Shown here piece by piece: positions 7,688-16,789 of a DNA stretch of 64,000 bases; the stretch's first letter is position 1, and each line of letters opens with the position of its first letter. The notes beneath the pieces were generated by a model. It made no database searches. It saw nothing but the letters and a program-made list of their open reading frames with translations, and was not told where the DNA came from. The translations under genes and the position numbers were made by a program. Source of the stretch: Streptomyces sp. NBC_00414 (GTDB lineage Bacteria > Actinomycetota > Actinomycetes > Streptomycetales > Streptomycetaceae); assembly GCF_036038375.1 (NCBI RefSeq), contig NZ_CP107935.1:2480001-2544000 (forward strand). The letters are read 5' to 3'.

Positions 7688-10111
7688 CTACGCCGTACCG
7701 GTCAGATGCTCCGGCCGGACGGGCGTCCTGTTGAGTTCCAGGCCCGTCGCGTTGCGGATCGCCGCAAGGACGGCCGGAGTCGACGACAGGGTCGGGGCCT
7801 CGCCGATGCCGCGGAGCCCGTACGGCGCGTGGTCGTCGGCGAGTTCGAGCACGTCGACGGGGATGGTCGGCGTGTCGAGGATCGTGGGGATGAGGTAGTC
7901 GGTGAAGGACGGGTTCCTGACCTTCGCCGTCACGGGGTCGACGATGATCTCCTCCATCACCGCGATGCCCAGGCCCTGGGTGGTGCCGCCCTGGATCTGG
8001 CCGATGACGGACAGCGGGTTGAGCGCCTTGCCGACGTCCTGCGCGCAGGCCAGTTCGATGACCTTCACCAGGCCGAGTTCGGTGTCCACCTCGACGACCG
8101 CGCGGTGTGCGGCGAACGAGTACTGGACGTGTCCGTGGCCCTGCCCGGTGCGCAGGTCGAAGGCCTCGGTCGGCCGGTGCCGCCACTCCTCCTCGACCTC
8201 GACGGACGCGTCCTCCAGTACGTCCACGAGGTCCGCCAGCACCTCGCCGCCGTCGGTGACGACCTTGCCGCCCTCCAGGAGGAGTTCGGCGGTGGCCCAA
8301 GCCGGGTGGTACGTACCGAACTTGCGGCGGCCGATGTCCAGGACCTTCTCGCGGACCAGTTCGCAGGCGTTCTTCACGGCGCCGCCGGTGACGTACGTCT
8401 GACGGGACGCCGAGGTCGAACCGGCGGACCCCACCTGGGTGTCGGCAGGCTGGATGGTCACCTGGGCGACGCCCAGTTCCGTGCGGGCGATCTGCGCGTG
8501 GACGGTGACACCGCCCTGGCCGACCTCCGCCATCGCGGTGTGGACGGTCGCGACGGGTTCGCCGCCGACGACCTCCATCCGGACCTTGGCGGTGGAGTAG
8601 TCGTCGAAGCCTTCGGAGAAGCCGACGTTCTTGATGCCGACCGCGTAGCCGACACCGCGTACGACGCTCTCGCCGTGGGTGGTGTTGGAGAGGCCGCCGG
8701 GCAGCTGGCGGACGTCCGCCGCCTCGCCGGCCGCGAGCCACTGCTGCTCCGGCGGCATCGGCATCGCCTTGACGCGGCGCAGGAGTTCGGCGACCGGCGC
8801 GGGCGAGTCGACCGGCTGGCCTGTGGGCATCAGCGTGCCCTGCGACATCGCGTTGAGCTGCCTGAACTCCACCCGGTCCATGCCCACCTCGTCGGCGAGC
8901 TTGTCCATCTGCGCCTCGTAGGCGAAGCACGCCTGGACCGCGCCGAAACCTCGCATGGCGCCGCAGGGCGGGTTGTTGGAGTAGAGCGCGACGGCCTCGA
9001 TGTCGACGTCTTCGAGGACGTACGGGCCGACCGCCAGGGATGCCGCGTTGCCGACGACCGCCGGGGAGGCGGAGGCGTACGCGCCGCCGTCCAGGACGAT
9101 CCGGCACTTCATGTGGGTCAGCCTGCCGTCCTTCGTCGCCCCGTGCTCGTAGTGGAGCTTCGCGGGGTGGCGGTGGACGTGACCGAAGAAGGACTCGAAT
9201 CGGTTGTAGACGATCTTGACGGGCTTGCCCGTGCGGAGCGCGAGCAGGCAGGCGTGGATCTGCATCGACAGGTCCTCGCGGCCGCCGAACGCGCCGCCGA
9301 CGCCGGAGAGCGTCATCCGGATCTTGTCCTCGGGCAGCCCGAGGACCGGGGCGATCTGGCGCAGGTCGGAGTGCAGCCACTGGGTGGCGACGTAGAGGTC
9401 CACGCCGCCGTCCTCGGCGGGCACGGCGAGGCCCGACTCGGGGCCGAGGAACGCCTGGTCCTGCATGCCGAAGGTGTACTCGCCCTCGACTACGAAGTCG
9501 GCGCGCTCGCGGGCCGCCCCGACGTCACCGCGGACGATCGGCTGGCGGTGGACGATGTTCGGGTGCGAGACGTGCCCGATGTGGTGGTCGTCGCGGTTCT
9601 CGTGGATCAGCGGGGCGTCCGGCGCGGTGGCCGAGGCCTCGTCCGTGACGACGGGCAGCTCCTTGTACTCCACCTTGATCTTGGCGGCGGCGCGGCGGGC
9701 CGTCTCGGGGTGGTCGGCGGCCACGATCGCGACGGGCTCGCCGTGGTGGCGTACGCGGCCGTGGGCCAGTACCGGGGTGTCCTGGATCTCCAGGCCGTAG
9801 TTCTTCACGGCGGTCGGCAGGTCGTGGTACGTCATGACGGCGTACACGCCGGGCGTCGCGAGGGCCTCGCCGGTGTCGATGGAGAGGATCTCGGCGTGCG
9901 CGACCGTGGAGCGCAGGATCTGGCCCCACAGCATGTCCTCGTGCCACATGTCGGACGAGTAGGCGAACTCTCCGGTGACCTTGAGGGTGCCGTCCGGGCG
10001 GAGCGTGGACTCGCCGATGCCGCCCTTGGTCCGCGAACCCTGGGTGACCTCGGTGGGAGTGCCGAGGGGCGCGGCGTTGCGCGTGGTGCGGGGAGGGATG
10101 CCGGTAGTCAT
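7688..10111 (-). CDS. Xanthine dehydrogenase molybdopterin-binding subunit
   Basis: An 807-residue large subunit of the xanthine oxidase family. It binds the molybdenum cofactor and oxidises hypoxanthine and xanthine to urate. Seen in order: the N-terminal hammerhead domain (LKVTGEFAYSSDM), then GVGGAFGGRED in the cofactor-binding part, GFGAVQACFAYEAQMDKLAD, and near the end GLRGIGEAPTLS with the catalytic Glu of the GxGE motif. The start is the ATG three bases after the small-subunit stop; longer open reading frame upstream overlaps that gene. It is the third gene of a three-subunit operon. Related aldehyde or nicotinate oxidases share the architecture, but the XdhC and PucR neighbours favour purine substrates. 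Confidence 0.9.
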   Translation of the reverse strand: MTTGIPPRTTRNAAPLGTPTEVTQGSRTKGGIGESTLRPDGTLKVTGEFAYSSDMWHEDMLWGQILRSTVAHAEILSIDTGEALATPGVYAVMTYHDLPTAVKNYGLEIQDTPVLAHGRVRHHGEPVAIVAADHPETARRAAAKIKVEYKELPVVTDEASATAPDAPLIHENRDDHHIGHVSHPNIVHRQPIVRGDVGAARERADFVVEGEYTFGMQDQAFLGPESGLAVPAEDGGVDLYVATQWLHSDLRQIAPVLGLPEDKIRMTLSGVGGAFGGREDLSMQIHACLLALRTGKPVKIVYNRFESFFGHVHRHPAKLHYEHGATKDGRLTHMKCRIVLDGGAYASASPAVVGNAASLAVGPYVLEDVDIEAVALYSNNPPCGAMRGFGAVQACFAYEAQMDKLADEVGMDRVEFRQLNAMSQGTLMPTGQPVDSPAPVAELLRRVKAMPMPPEQQWLAAGEAADVRQLPGGLSNTTHGESVVRGVGYAVGIKNVGFSEGFDDYSTAKVRMEVVGGEPVATVHTAMAEVGQGGVTVHAQIARTELGVAQVTIQPADTQVGSAGSTSASRQTYVTGGAVKNACELVREKVLDIGRRKFGTYHPAWATAELLLEGGKVVTDGGEVLADLVDVLEDASVEVEEEWRHRPTEAFDLRTGQGHGHVQYSFAAHRAVVEVDTELGLVKVIELACAQDVGKALNPLSVIGQIQGGTTQGLGIAVMEEIIVDPVTAKVRNPSFTDYLIPTILDTPTIPVDVLELADDHAPYGLRGIGEAPTLSSTPAVLAAIRNATGLELNRTPVRPEHLTGTA

Positions 10112-10113
10112 CG

Positions 10114-10710
10114 TCAGACCGCCTCTCCCTGACGGGCGGCCGCCAGGCGGACCGCGTCCATGATCTTCTCGTAGCCGGTGCAGCGGCAGAGGTTGCCCGA
10201 GAGCGCCTCGCGGATGTCCGCGTCGGTCGGGGTCGGGTTGCGCTCCAGCATCTCGTCGGCCGCGACCAGCAGACCGGGGGTGCAGAAGCCGCACTGGACG
10301 GCTCCGGCGTCGATGAACGCCTGCTGGATCGGGGCGAGTTCGGCGCCCTCACCGGTCTGCGAGTCGGCGGCGGGCCTGGCCTCCCACCGCTTGGCGGAGT
10401 CCAGCGGCGTACCGCAGGCTCCCGGGGCCGCCGAGGCACAACCCCCTTGCTCCGCGCGCTGTTTGGCGAAGTCCGCGAGGCCCTCGACCGTGACGACGTC
10501 GCGGCCCTCGACCTGTCCGGCGGCGACCAGACACGAACACACCGGAACGTTGTCGAGGCGGACCGTGCAGGAGCCGCACTCGCCCTGCTCACAGGCGTTC
10601 TTGGAGCCGGGAAGGCCCATGCGCTCGCGCAGCACGTACAGCAGGGACTCGCCCTCCCACACGTCGTCGGCTTCCTGCGGACGGCCGTTGACCGTGAAAC
10701 TGACACGCAT
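10114..10710 (-). CDS. Xanthine dehydrogenase iron-sulfur subunit
   Basis: A 198-residue [2Fe-2S] subunit that passes electrons from the molybdenum site to FAD. The plant-ferredoxin cluster is bound by CEQGECGSC plus the later CSCL, and the second cluster by CGFC and CRC (NLCRCTGYEKI). It is longer than the typical 155-170 residues because of an insert of about 35 residues between the two cluster domains (around residues 85-120: CASAAPGACGTPLDSAKRW), rich in Ala and Gly with two extra cysteines. Its start overlaps the FAD-subunit stop by one base (TAATG), and its stop lies just before the large-subunit start, so the three are translationally coupled. Confidence 0.9.
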   Translation of the reverse strand: MRVSFTVNGRPQEADDVWEGESLLYVLRERMGLPGSKNACEQGECGSCTVRLDNVPVCSCLVAAGQVEGRDVVTVEGLADFAKQRAEQGGCASAAPGACGTPLDSAKRWEARPAADSQTGEGAELAPIQQAFIDAGAVQCGFCTPGLLVAADEMLERNPTPTDADIREALSGNLCRCTGYEKIMDAVRLAAARQGEAV

Positions 10711-11600
10711 TACGCGACTCCCTCCGTGGCGGCGGCGGTGCCGCGGTACGACTCCCAGGTCCAGGTCAGCGTGCGGCGGGCCATGATGCCGACCGCGTGG
10801 CGGCGGTAGCTCGCCGTGCCCCGGACGTCGTCGATGGGGTTGCAGGCGCCGGAGCACAGCTCGGCGAACTGCTTGGCCACCGACGGGGTGATGATCTTTC
10901 CGTTGTCCCAGAAGCCGCCCTCGTCGAGCGCCGCGTTCAGGAACTCCTCTGCCGCCTTGGCCCGTACGGGCGTGGGCGCGGCCGAGCCGATGCCGGTGCG
11001 GACCGTGCGGGTCTCGGGGTGCAGGGCGAGGCCGAAGGCGCAGACCGCGATCACCATGGCGTTGCGGGTGCCGACCTTCGAGTACTGCTGCGGGCCGTCC
11101 GCCTTCTTGACGTGGACGGCCCGGATGAGCTCGTCGGGAGCGAGCGCGTTGCGCTTCACCCCGGTGTAGAAGGCGTCGATCGGGATCAGCCGGGTGCCGC
11201 GTACGGACTCGGCCTCGACCTCGGCGCCCGCCGCGAGGAGGGCGGGGTGGGCGTCACCGGCCGGGGAGGCGGTGCCGAGGTTGCCGCCGACCCCGCCGCG
11301 GTTGCGGATCTGCGGGGAGGCCACGGTGTGGGAGGCCAGGGCCAGGCCGGGCAGCTCGCCGCGCAGGTTGTCCATGATCGCCGTGTACGGGACCGAGGCG
11401 CCCAGGCGGACCGACTCCTCGCCGACCTCCCAGTCACCCAGCTCGCCGATTCGGTTCAGGTCCAGCAGGTACTCGGGCCGGCGGTGGTCGAAGTTGATCT
11501 CGACCATCACGTCGGTGCCACCCGCAATCGGCACAGCTGTGGGATGCGCTGCCTTGGCGGCGAGCGCCTCCTCCCAGCTGGCGGGGCGAAGGAAGTCCAT
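10710..11600 (-). CDS. Xanthine dehydrogenase FAD-binding subunit
   Basis: A 296-residue FAD subunit of the xanthine dehydrogenase medium-subunit (CoxM) family. It receives electrons from the iron-sulfur subunit and reduces NAD. The PIAGGTDVMVEI loop and the QIRNRGGVGGNLGTASPAGD motif bind the FAD pyrophosphate and are fully conserved. It is the first gene of the operon and is divergent from the pucR-type regulator, with 341 bases between. GAAGAGAGCCGG just upstream serves as a ribosome site. Confidence 0.9.
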   Translation of the reverse strand: MDFLRPASWEEALAAKAAHPTAVPIAGGTDVMVEINFDHRRPEYLLDLNRIGELGDWEVGEESVRLGASVPYTAIMDNLRGELPGLALASHTVASPQIRNRGGVGGNLGTASPAGDAHPALLAAGAEVEAESVRGTRLIPIDAFYTGVKRNALAPDELIRAVHVKKADGPQQYSKVGTRNAMVIAVCAFGLALHPETRTVRTGIGSAAPTPVRAKAAEEFLNAALDEGGFWDNGKIITPSVAKQFAELCSGACNPIDDVRGTASYRRHAVGIMARRTLTWTWESYRGTAAATEGVA

Positions 11601-11941
11601 GACCGGCTCTCTTCTTCGTCTCGTTGATGGTGCTGATCAAGCCAGATCGTGTGCGGCGGCCCGGGCTCGTTCATGAGTTGTTCACGTGGATGGGAGCCAG
11701 TACACAGCCCGTTCCACCAACGGGGTCAGTCACCGAAACCATGAAGGAGTTGGCTGGCCAGGGCGCGCATCTTGTAGATTCGTATGAACGGAGGTCATCG
11801 GTAACCTCTTGGCCTTTCTCCGGAAACGCCAGACGCAGCCATGCGAGCGCCGGGCCCCGGCCCGAGTCGGTCCCCACCTCTCCCCGACCATCGGTTCCTC
11901 ACCATCCATCGTAGATTTCGAGACAGAACGGCGGCGACGAG
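11601..11941. promoter_or_regulatory. Divergent control region of the purine locus
   Basis: These 341 bases separate the dehydrogenase operon (minus) from the PucR-type regulator (plus) and must hold both promoters. It is less GC-rich than its surroundings, for example CATCTTGTAGATTCGTATG near 11768-11786. No convincing gene is present: the only short ORF with a fair ribosome site would code for six residues. I could not pick out a palindrome strong enough to call an operator. Confidence 0.5.
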
Positions 11942-13681
11942 ATGCGGCTGCGCGCACTGCTGGACACGGACGCGCTGGGCCTGCGGCTGCTCGGCGGCCA
12001 GGACGAGCTGGACCGCACGGTGCGTGGCGTGATGACCACGGACCTGCGGGACCCGAGCCGCTACCTGTCGGGCGGTGAGCTGGTGCTCACCGGGCTGGCC
12101 TGGCGCCGCGGCGCGCCCGACTCCGAGCCCTTCGTACGGATCCTCGCGGGCGCCGGGGTCACGGCGCTGGCCGCGGGCGAGGCCGAGCTGGGCGCGATCC
12201 CGGACGACCTGGTGGCGGCCTGCGCGCAGCACCGGCTGCCGCTGTTCGCGGTCAACGAGTCGGTGGCCTTCGCGACGATCACCGAGCACGTCGTACGGCA
12301 GGTGTCGGGCGAGCGCGCCGGGGACCTGGCGGCCGTGGTGGACCGGCACCGCCGGATGATGACCTCCGGCCCGGCGGGCGGCGGCCCGGACGTCGTCCTG
12401 GACCTGCTCGGTTCCGACCTGGACCTGCGGGCCTGGGTGCTCTCCCCCGCCGGACGCCTCATCGCGGGCTCGCACCTCGCGGAGAGCGAGCTGCCCGCGG
12501 GGGTGTGCGCCGCGCTGGCCGGCGAACACCTGGCGGCGGTCCGCTCGGGCCGCCGCGGCCCGTACCGGGTGACGGTGGGCCCGGCCACGTACTCGCTGTT
12601 CCCGGTCCGCGGCGGCCCACGCGGTGCGGCGGGGGCGCGCGACGTACGGGAGACGGTGCTCTCGGACTGGCTGCTCGCGGTCGAGGCGGACGCCGGGGAC
12701 TGGCCGGCGGAGCGACTCGACCTGCTGGAGGGCGTGACCCAGCTGATCGCCGTGGAGCGGGACCGCCGGGACGCGGCGCGCACCGTGCGGCGCAGACTCG
12801 CGCAGGAGATCCTGGAGCTGGTGCAGACCGGTGCCGCGCCCGCCGAGATCGCGGCGCGGCTGCGGGTCGCGGCGCCCGTGCTGCTGCCGGGACTCGGCGC
12901 GGCCCCGCACTGGCAGATCGTGGTCGCCCGCGTCGAATGGGACGAGGCCAAGGGCGGGCCCGTGGGTTCCCCGGCCGAAACCGGCAGCGGAAGACGTGCC
13001 GAAGGGCTGTCGGGAGGACCGGCGGGCGGTCCGGTTGCGCAGGCGCTGCTGGAGGAGATCCTCGTCGACCCGCTGTCGTCGGGGCCCGAGCCGTCCGACC
13101 GGATCGCGGTCGCCCACACGGGTGACGAAGCCGTCGCGCTCGTACCGCTGCCGGCCGTCTCCTCGGAGCACGACGGCTCGGAGACGGGGCTGCTCGCCGA
13201 CGTGATCCTGGCGGCCGTACGGGATCCGCTGTCGGCCGGGCTCGACGGCGACGGGCGGCTCACGCTCGGCGTCAGCGCGGCCGTGCACTCGGCGGAGGGC
13301 CTGCGCGGCGCCCTGGAGGAGGCCCGGCACGCGCGCCGGGTGGCCGCGGCCAGGCCAGGACGGGTGTGCGCGGCGGGCCACCAGGAGCTGGCGTCCCATG
13401 TGCTGCTGCTGCCGTTCGTGCCGGACGACGTGCGTCGAGCCTTCACGGCCCGGCTGCTGGATCCGCTCCGCGACTACGACCGCCGGCACCGCGCCGAGCT
13501 GATTCCGACCCTGGAGGCGTTCCTCGACTGCGACGGCTCCTGGACTCGCTGTGCGGCCCGGCTGCATCTGCACGTCAACACACTGCGCTATCGGGTCGGG
13601 CGTATCGAGCAGTTGACGGGCCGAGATCTTTCCCGGCTCGAGGACAAGCTGGACTTCTTCCTCGCCTTGCGGATGAGCTGA
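11942..13681 (+). CDS. PucR family transcriptional regulator
   Basis: A 579-residue regulator. Residues 1-125 are the PucR N-terminal domain (LLDTDALGLRLLGGQDELDRTVRGVMTTDL), the centre is a GAF-like ligand region, and the last 60 residues are the PucR-type helix-turn-helix (LIPTLEAFLDCDGSWTRCAARLHLHVNTLRYRVGRIEQLTG). PucR members activate purine catabolism genes in response to pathway intermediates. Its divergent position beside xanthine dehydrogenase supports the same role here. About 35 residues near 340 (GPVGSPAETGSGRRAEGLSGGPAGG) form a flexible linker. The ATG follows a weak ribosome site. Confidence 0.9.
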   Translation: MRLRALLDTDALGLRLLGGQDELDRTVRGVMTTDLRDPSRYLSGGELVLTGLAWRRGAPDSEPFVRILAGAGVTALAAGEAELGAIPDDLVAACAQHRLPLFAVNESVAFATITEHVVRQVSGERAGDLAAVVDRHRRMMTSGPAGGGPDVVLDLLGSDLDLRAWVLSPAGRLIAGSHLAESELPAGVCAALAGEHLAAVRSGRRGPYRVTVGPATYSLFPVRGGPRGAAGARDVRETVLSDWLLAVEADAGDWPAERLDLLEGVTQLIAVERDRRDAARTVRRRLAQEILELVQTGAAPAEIAARLRVAAPVLLPGLGAAPHWQIVVARVEWDEAKGGPVGSPAETGSGRRAEGLSGGPAGGPVAQALLEEILVDPLSSGPEPSDRIAVAHTGDEAVALVPLPAVSSEHDGSETGLLADVILAAVRDPLSAGLDGDGRLTLGVSAAVHSAEGLRGALEEARHARRVAAARPGRVCAAGHQELASHVLLLPFVPDDVRRAFTARLLDPLRDYDRRHRAELIPTLEAFLDCDGSWTRCAARLHLHVNTLRYRVGRIEQLTGRDLSRLEDKLDFFLALRMS

Positions 13682-13871
13682 GGTCACAGCGCTGCGGGCG
13701 GTGCGGCTCCCGTCGCCCGGGGGCGGCCGGGAGCGCGAGGTCGGCACCAAGTGTCTGCTCTGTCCCACGACTTTGTGAAATCCTTCACCTACCCCCTTGG
13801 CCGGGCGCGCTGATTCGTGCTGAGATGCCGCCACCACTCAACAGCTCAATGGCGTGCTCGGGGAGGGCAAC

Positions 13872-14645
13872 GTGGCGCATCCCGCCATGTCTGGTTACGG
13901 AACGACTGCAGGGGACGATCCACTCCAGACCGCGGTATGGCGGTTGCGTTCGCGCGCCTGCTGGGCCGACGCGGCCGCTCTCCTCGAACCACACACGGCC
14001 TCGGCGGCTCTCCAACGGGCCTCGCTCCTCGTCGAACGCTGCCTCTACACCGAGCAGGGCTGGGCGGAGGCGGAGGACGCGCTGCGTACGGCGGAGGCGC
14101 TGGCCCAGAGCGACGACGAGCGGGGCGCCGCCGCGTGCGAGCGCGGACAGCTCGCGTACGCGTCCACGCTGCTCGCGGTGCGTGACCGCGCCGACGAGGC
14201 ACGGGCCGCGCTCGGCCGGGCGGCGGCCCTGATCGCGCCGGGTGCCAAGGGGCGGGCGCTGCTCGACTTCCGGCGCGGTCTGCTCGCGGAGAACCTCGCG
14301 CATTCCCCGCAGTCCGCGCGTGCCGCCTACCGCCGCGCGCATGCCGGTGCCACCGCGAACGACGACCCGCTGCTCCTCTCGTTCACCTGGCGCCACCTCG
14401 CGGGACTCGCGCTGCGCGAGGGCGAGTTGGCGGAGGCCCGGCACGGCTTCGCCGAATCCCTGCGGATCCGCGAGGAGTTGGGCTACCTCGTCGGTACGGC
14501 CCCGGCCCTGGCGTCCCTCGCCGACGCGGAGACCGACCCGGAGGCATCCCGCCTACGAGCGGAAGCGGGCCGCCTGTTCCGCCTCCTCGGAGGCGTCCCC
14601 ACCTGGCTGGCGGACCAGCTGACACCACCGGCGGCAACGGCCTGA
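13872..14645 (+). CDS. TPR-like helical repeat protein, function unknown
   Basis: A 257-residue soluble protein that is almost wholly alpha-helical, rich in Ala, Leu and Arg. Repeating 34-residue helix pairs of tetratricopeptide type are visible, for example GWAEAEDALRTAEALAQSDDE, ADEARAALGRAAALI and GELAEARHGFAESLRIREELG. It is likely a protein-binding scaffold; no enzyme motif is seen. The GTG is chosen because GGGGAGGG lies 4 bases upstream; a GTG six codons earlier lacks this. It stands alone between the PucR gene and a convergent GntR gene. Confidence 0.75.
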   Translation: MAHPAMSGYGTTAGDDPLQTAVWRLRSRACWADAAALLEPHTASAALQRASLLVERCLYTEQGWAEAEDALRTAEALAQSDDERGAAACERGQLAYASTLLAVRDRADEARAALGRAAALIAPGAKGRALLDFRRGLLAENLAHSPQSARAAYRRAHAGATANDDPLLLSFTWRHLAGLALREGELAEARHGFAESLRIREELGYLVGTAPALASLADAETDPEASRLRAEAGRLFRLLGGVPTWLADQLTPPAATA

Positions 14646-14725
14646 CGCTCACGGCCGTGCCGGTTTCCCGGAAGGGCGCGCCGTACCCCGCCCACGCATC
14701 GGTGAGGGCGACGCGCCGTGACCGG

Positions 14726-15766
14726 CTACGCGCCGTCGAAGTGGTCCCGTATCAGGGCCTGCGCGGCCCGGACGTCCGCGGCGGTCAACGCGTCGAGGAT
14801 GGCCGTGTGCTGGGCGGCGTCGGCCACGAGATCGGCGCGCGGACGCCGGGCGGGGGCACCGGCCATGGGCCACTGGGCCCGCCGGTGGAGGTCGTCCGCG
14901 AGCTGCACCAGCTGACGGTTGCCCGAGAGGGCGAGCATCGCCGCATGGAGGACACGGTCGGACTCGGCGTAGCGCGCGTGATCGCCGCCGGCCGCCGCGG
15001 TCACCGTCGCATCGACGAGCGGACGCAACTCCGCCCAGCAGGGCGCGGCCACCGTCCGGGTCAGCCGCAGCATCACCGGCATCTCGACGAGGGCCCGTAT
15101 CTCGGCCAGCTCGGCCAGTTCCCGGGCCCCGCGCCGGATGACCCGGAAGCCGCGGTTCGGCACGACCTCGACGGCGCCCTCGCTCGCGAGTTGCTGCATG
15201 GCCTCGCGCACGGGGGTCGCCGAGACGCCGAAGCGCTCGCCCAGCACCGGGGCGGAGTACACCTCACCGGGAGCGAGGTCACCGGCGACGAGGGCGGACC
15301 GCAGCGCGTCGAGGACCTGACCGCGGACGGAGGCCCGCTGGATCACGGGCCGGGGCGCCGCTGCGGCGAAGGCGGGCCCGGCGGCGGACACGGCGTCCGG
15401 CCGGTCGAGGTCGCCCGGGGCCCGCAGATCCCGGACACCGTCCCGTGTCACGCGGGGCTGGGGAATCGGCGCCTCACTGTGGGTGTGCTCACCGCGGACC
15501 GCGTGTTCGACACGGGTCGCGTGTTCGACGGGGGCGGCGGAACCCACCGGAGCCGGCCGCACACCGCCCGCGCCCTCCGACCGAGCCTGCTGAGGCACCC
15601 GTACGGCACCCGTCGCGGGACGGGCTTCCGCCGGGCGGACCCCTGCGGAACGGACCGCTGCGGGACGGACCTGTGCGGGGCGCGCCTCGGAAGGATCTCC
15701 GGCAGAACCGGCAGAACCGGCTGAGTCGGCAGAGCCGTACGCCTCGCGCGAACCGGCCTTCTCCAC
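14726..15766 (-). CDS. GntR (FadR/FCD-type) regulator with a long disordered N-terminus
   Basis: A 346-residue protein. Residues from about 145 form a standard GntR winged helix (VRGQVLDALRSALVAGDLAPGE, FGVSATPVREAMQQLASEGAVEVV), followed by an FCD-type all-helical ligand domain ending in IRDHFDGA. The first roughly 140 residues are unusual for the family: they are low-complexity and repetitive, with RPA-x-VRPA-like units and VEH-A-x-VEH units. I chose the GTG with CGGAGGAGG 5 bases upstream; an open frame continues further but would overlap the divergent iron-box gene. It is divergent from the FhuF-like reductase. A shorter product starting nearer the HTH cannot be excluded. Confidence 0.8.
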   Translation of the reverse strand: MEKAGSREAYGSADSAGSAGSAGDPSEARPAQVRPAAVRSAGVRPAEARPATGAVRVPQQARSEGAGGVRPAPVGSAAPVEHATRVEHAVRGEHTHSEAPIPQPRVTRDGVRDLRAPGDLDRPDAVSAAGPAFAAAAPRPVIQRASVRGQVLDALRSALVAGDLAPGEVYSAPVLGERFGVSATPVREAMQQLASEGAVEVVPNRGFRVIRRGARELAELAEIRALVEMPVMLRLTRTVAAPCWAELRPLVDATVTAAAGGDHARYAESDRVLHAAMLALSGNRQLVQLADDLHRRAQWPMAGAPARRPRADLVADAAQHTAILDALTAADVRAAQALIRDHFDGA

Positions 15767-15859
15767 GGGAGCCTCCTCCGGGGTGGGCGCTGGTGACGGG
15801 GATGTCGGACGGGGCAGTCGTGACCCCGACAGAACAGGGTAAACCTCGACCCTATCGGG

Positions 15860-15878
15860 TAAGGTAAGCCTTACCTGT
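15860..15878 (+). promoter_or_regulatory. Iron box (DmdR/IdeR-type operator)
   Basis: TAAGGTAAGCCTTACCTGT matches the IdeR/DmdR consensus TTAGGTTAGGCTAACCTAA at 13 of 19 positions and is itself a near-perfect palindrome around AGGTAAGCCTTACCT. It lies 27 bases upstream of the FhuF-like reductase start, where a bound repressor would block transcription when iron is plentiful. Confidence 0.8.
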
Positions 15879-15904
15879 CGAAGATCGAGGAACGGGGTCC
15901 TTGC

Positions 15905-16789
15905 ATGTCCGCTCCCGCCCCGGCCATGACCGCGCCCGGTACCGGCGCGTACCCGGCCCGCTCGGCCCTCACCGAGGCGTACGCGCGGATGACCGAGGTG
16001 TTCCCGGCCCTGGGAGTGACGGAACTCGCCCCGGGCGAACCCGCCCCGACGGGCGACGGGCGGATCTCCGTCGCGAGGCTCGCGGAGGCGGGGGCGGAGT
16101 TCGACTCCTACCTCGCATGGGACGACGAGCAGGTGCTGGCCGACCACGGACTGCGGGCCCGCCCGGACGTCATCGCCAGCTTCGGCCTGCACCGGTACGC
16201 CTGGCCGGCCTGTCTGCTGATCACCGTTCCGTGGTTCGTGCTGCGCCGCGTCCCCCGCTTCCCCGTGGAGGACGTCACCTTCCAGCGCATGCCCGGCCGT
16301 ATCGCGGTGCGCGTGGGCGGGTTCGCCTGCCTGCCGGACGACCCGGCGGCCTCGCTGCCCGGCGCCCGTGTCGTTCGGGACGAAGAGGCCCTGCGCGCGG
16401 AGGTACGGGCCGCGGTCGCCGAACACCTGGAGCCGGTCCTGGGCGGTTTCGGCCCGCGCATGCGGCGCCGGGGCCGCGCCCTGTGGGCCATGGCCACGGA
16501 CGAGGTCGTCGAGAGTCTCCATTACGTCGCCGGTCTCCTCGGTGAGCAGGAGCGCGCGACACGGGAGCTGGAGCGGCTGTTCCCCGGCACCACCAAGCCG
16601 TACGTCGGCACGGCCGGCTTCCGTGAGGTGACCGGTTCGAACGGCGAGTGCCTGCCCACCCGGGACCGGGCCAGCTGCTGCTTCTACTACACCCTCGACC
16701 CCGAGGACACCTGCGCCAACTGCCCCCGGAACACCGAGGCCGAGCGCTTCGCGAAGCTGACGGCCCAGGCGGCCGAGGCGGCGGGCTGA
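15905..16789 (+). CDS. FhuF-like (2Fe-2S) siderophore-iron reductase
   Basis: A 294-residue cytoplasmic protein. The last 45 residues carry ASCCFYYTLDPEDTCANCPR, the C-C-x10-C-x2-C pattern that binds a [2Fe-2S] cluster in FhuF-type ferric reductases. The preceding region (LFPGTTKPYVGTAGFREV and upstream helices) fits the family. Such proteins reduce ferric iron in imported siderophores to release it. The iron box in its promoter supports iron-limited expression. It is monocistronic and divergent from the GntR gene. Confidence 0.85.
   Translation: MSAPAPAMTAPGTGAYPARSALTEAYARMTEVFPALGVTELAPGEPAPTGDGRISVARLAEAGAEFDSYLAWDDEQVLADHGLRARPDVIASFGLHRYAWPACLLITVPWFVLRRVPRFPVEDVTFQRMPGRIAVRVGGFACLPDDPAASLPGARVVRDEEALRAEVRAAVAEHLEPVLGGFGPRMRRRGRALWAMATDEVVESLHYVAGLLGEQERATRELERLFPGTTKPYVGTAGFREVTGSNGECLPTRDRASCCFYYTLDPEDTCANCPRNTEAERFAKLTAQAAEAAG

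Noticed and set aside
11795..13837. A 680-codon open frame on the minus strand across the PucR gene
   Set aside because: The opposite strand has a complete PucR protein with HTH; this frame has no motif and an Arg/Gln-rich composition.
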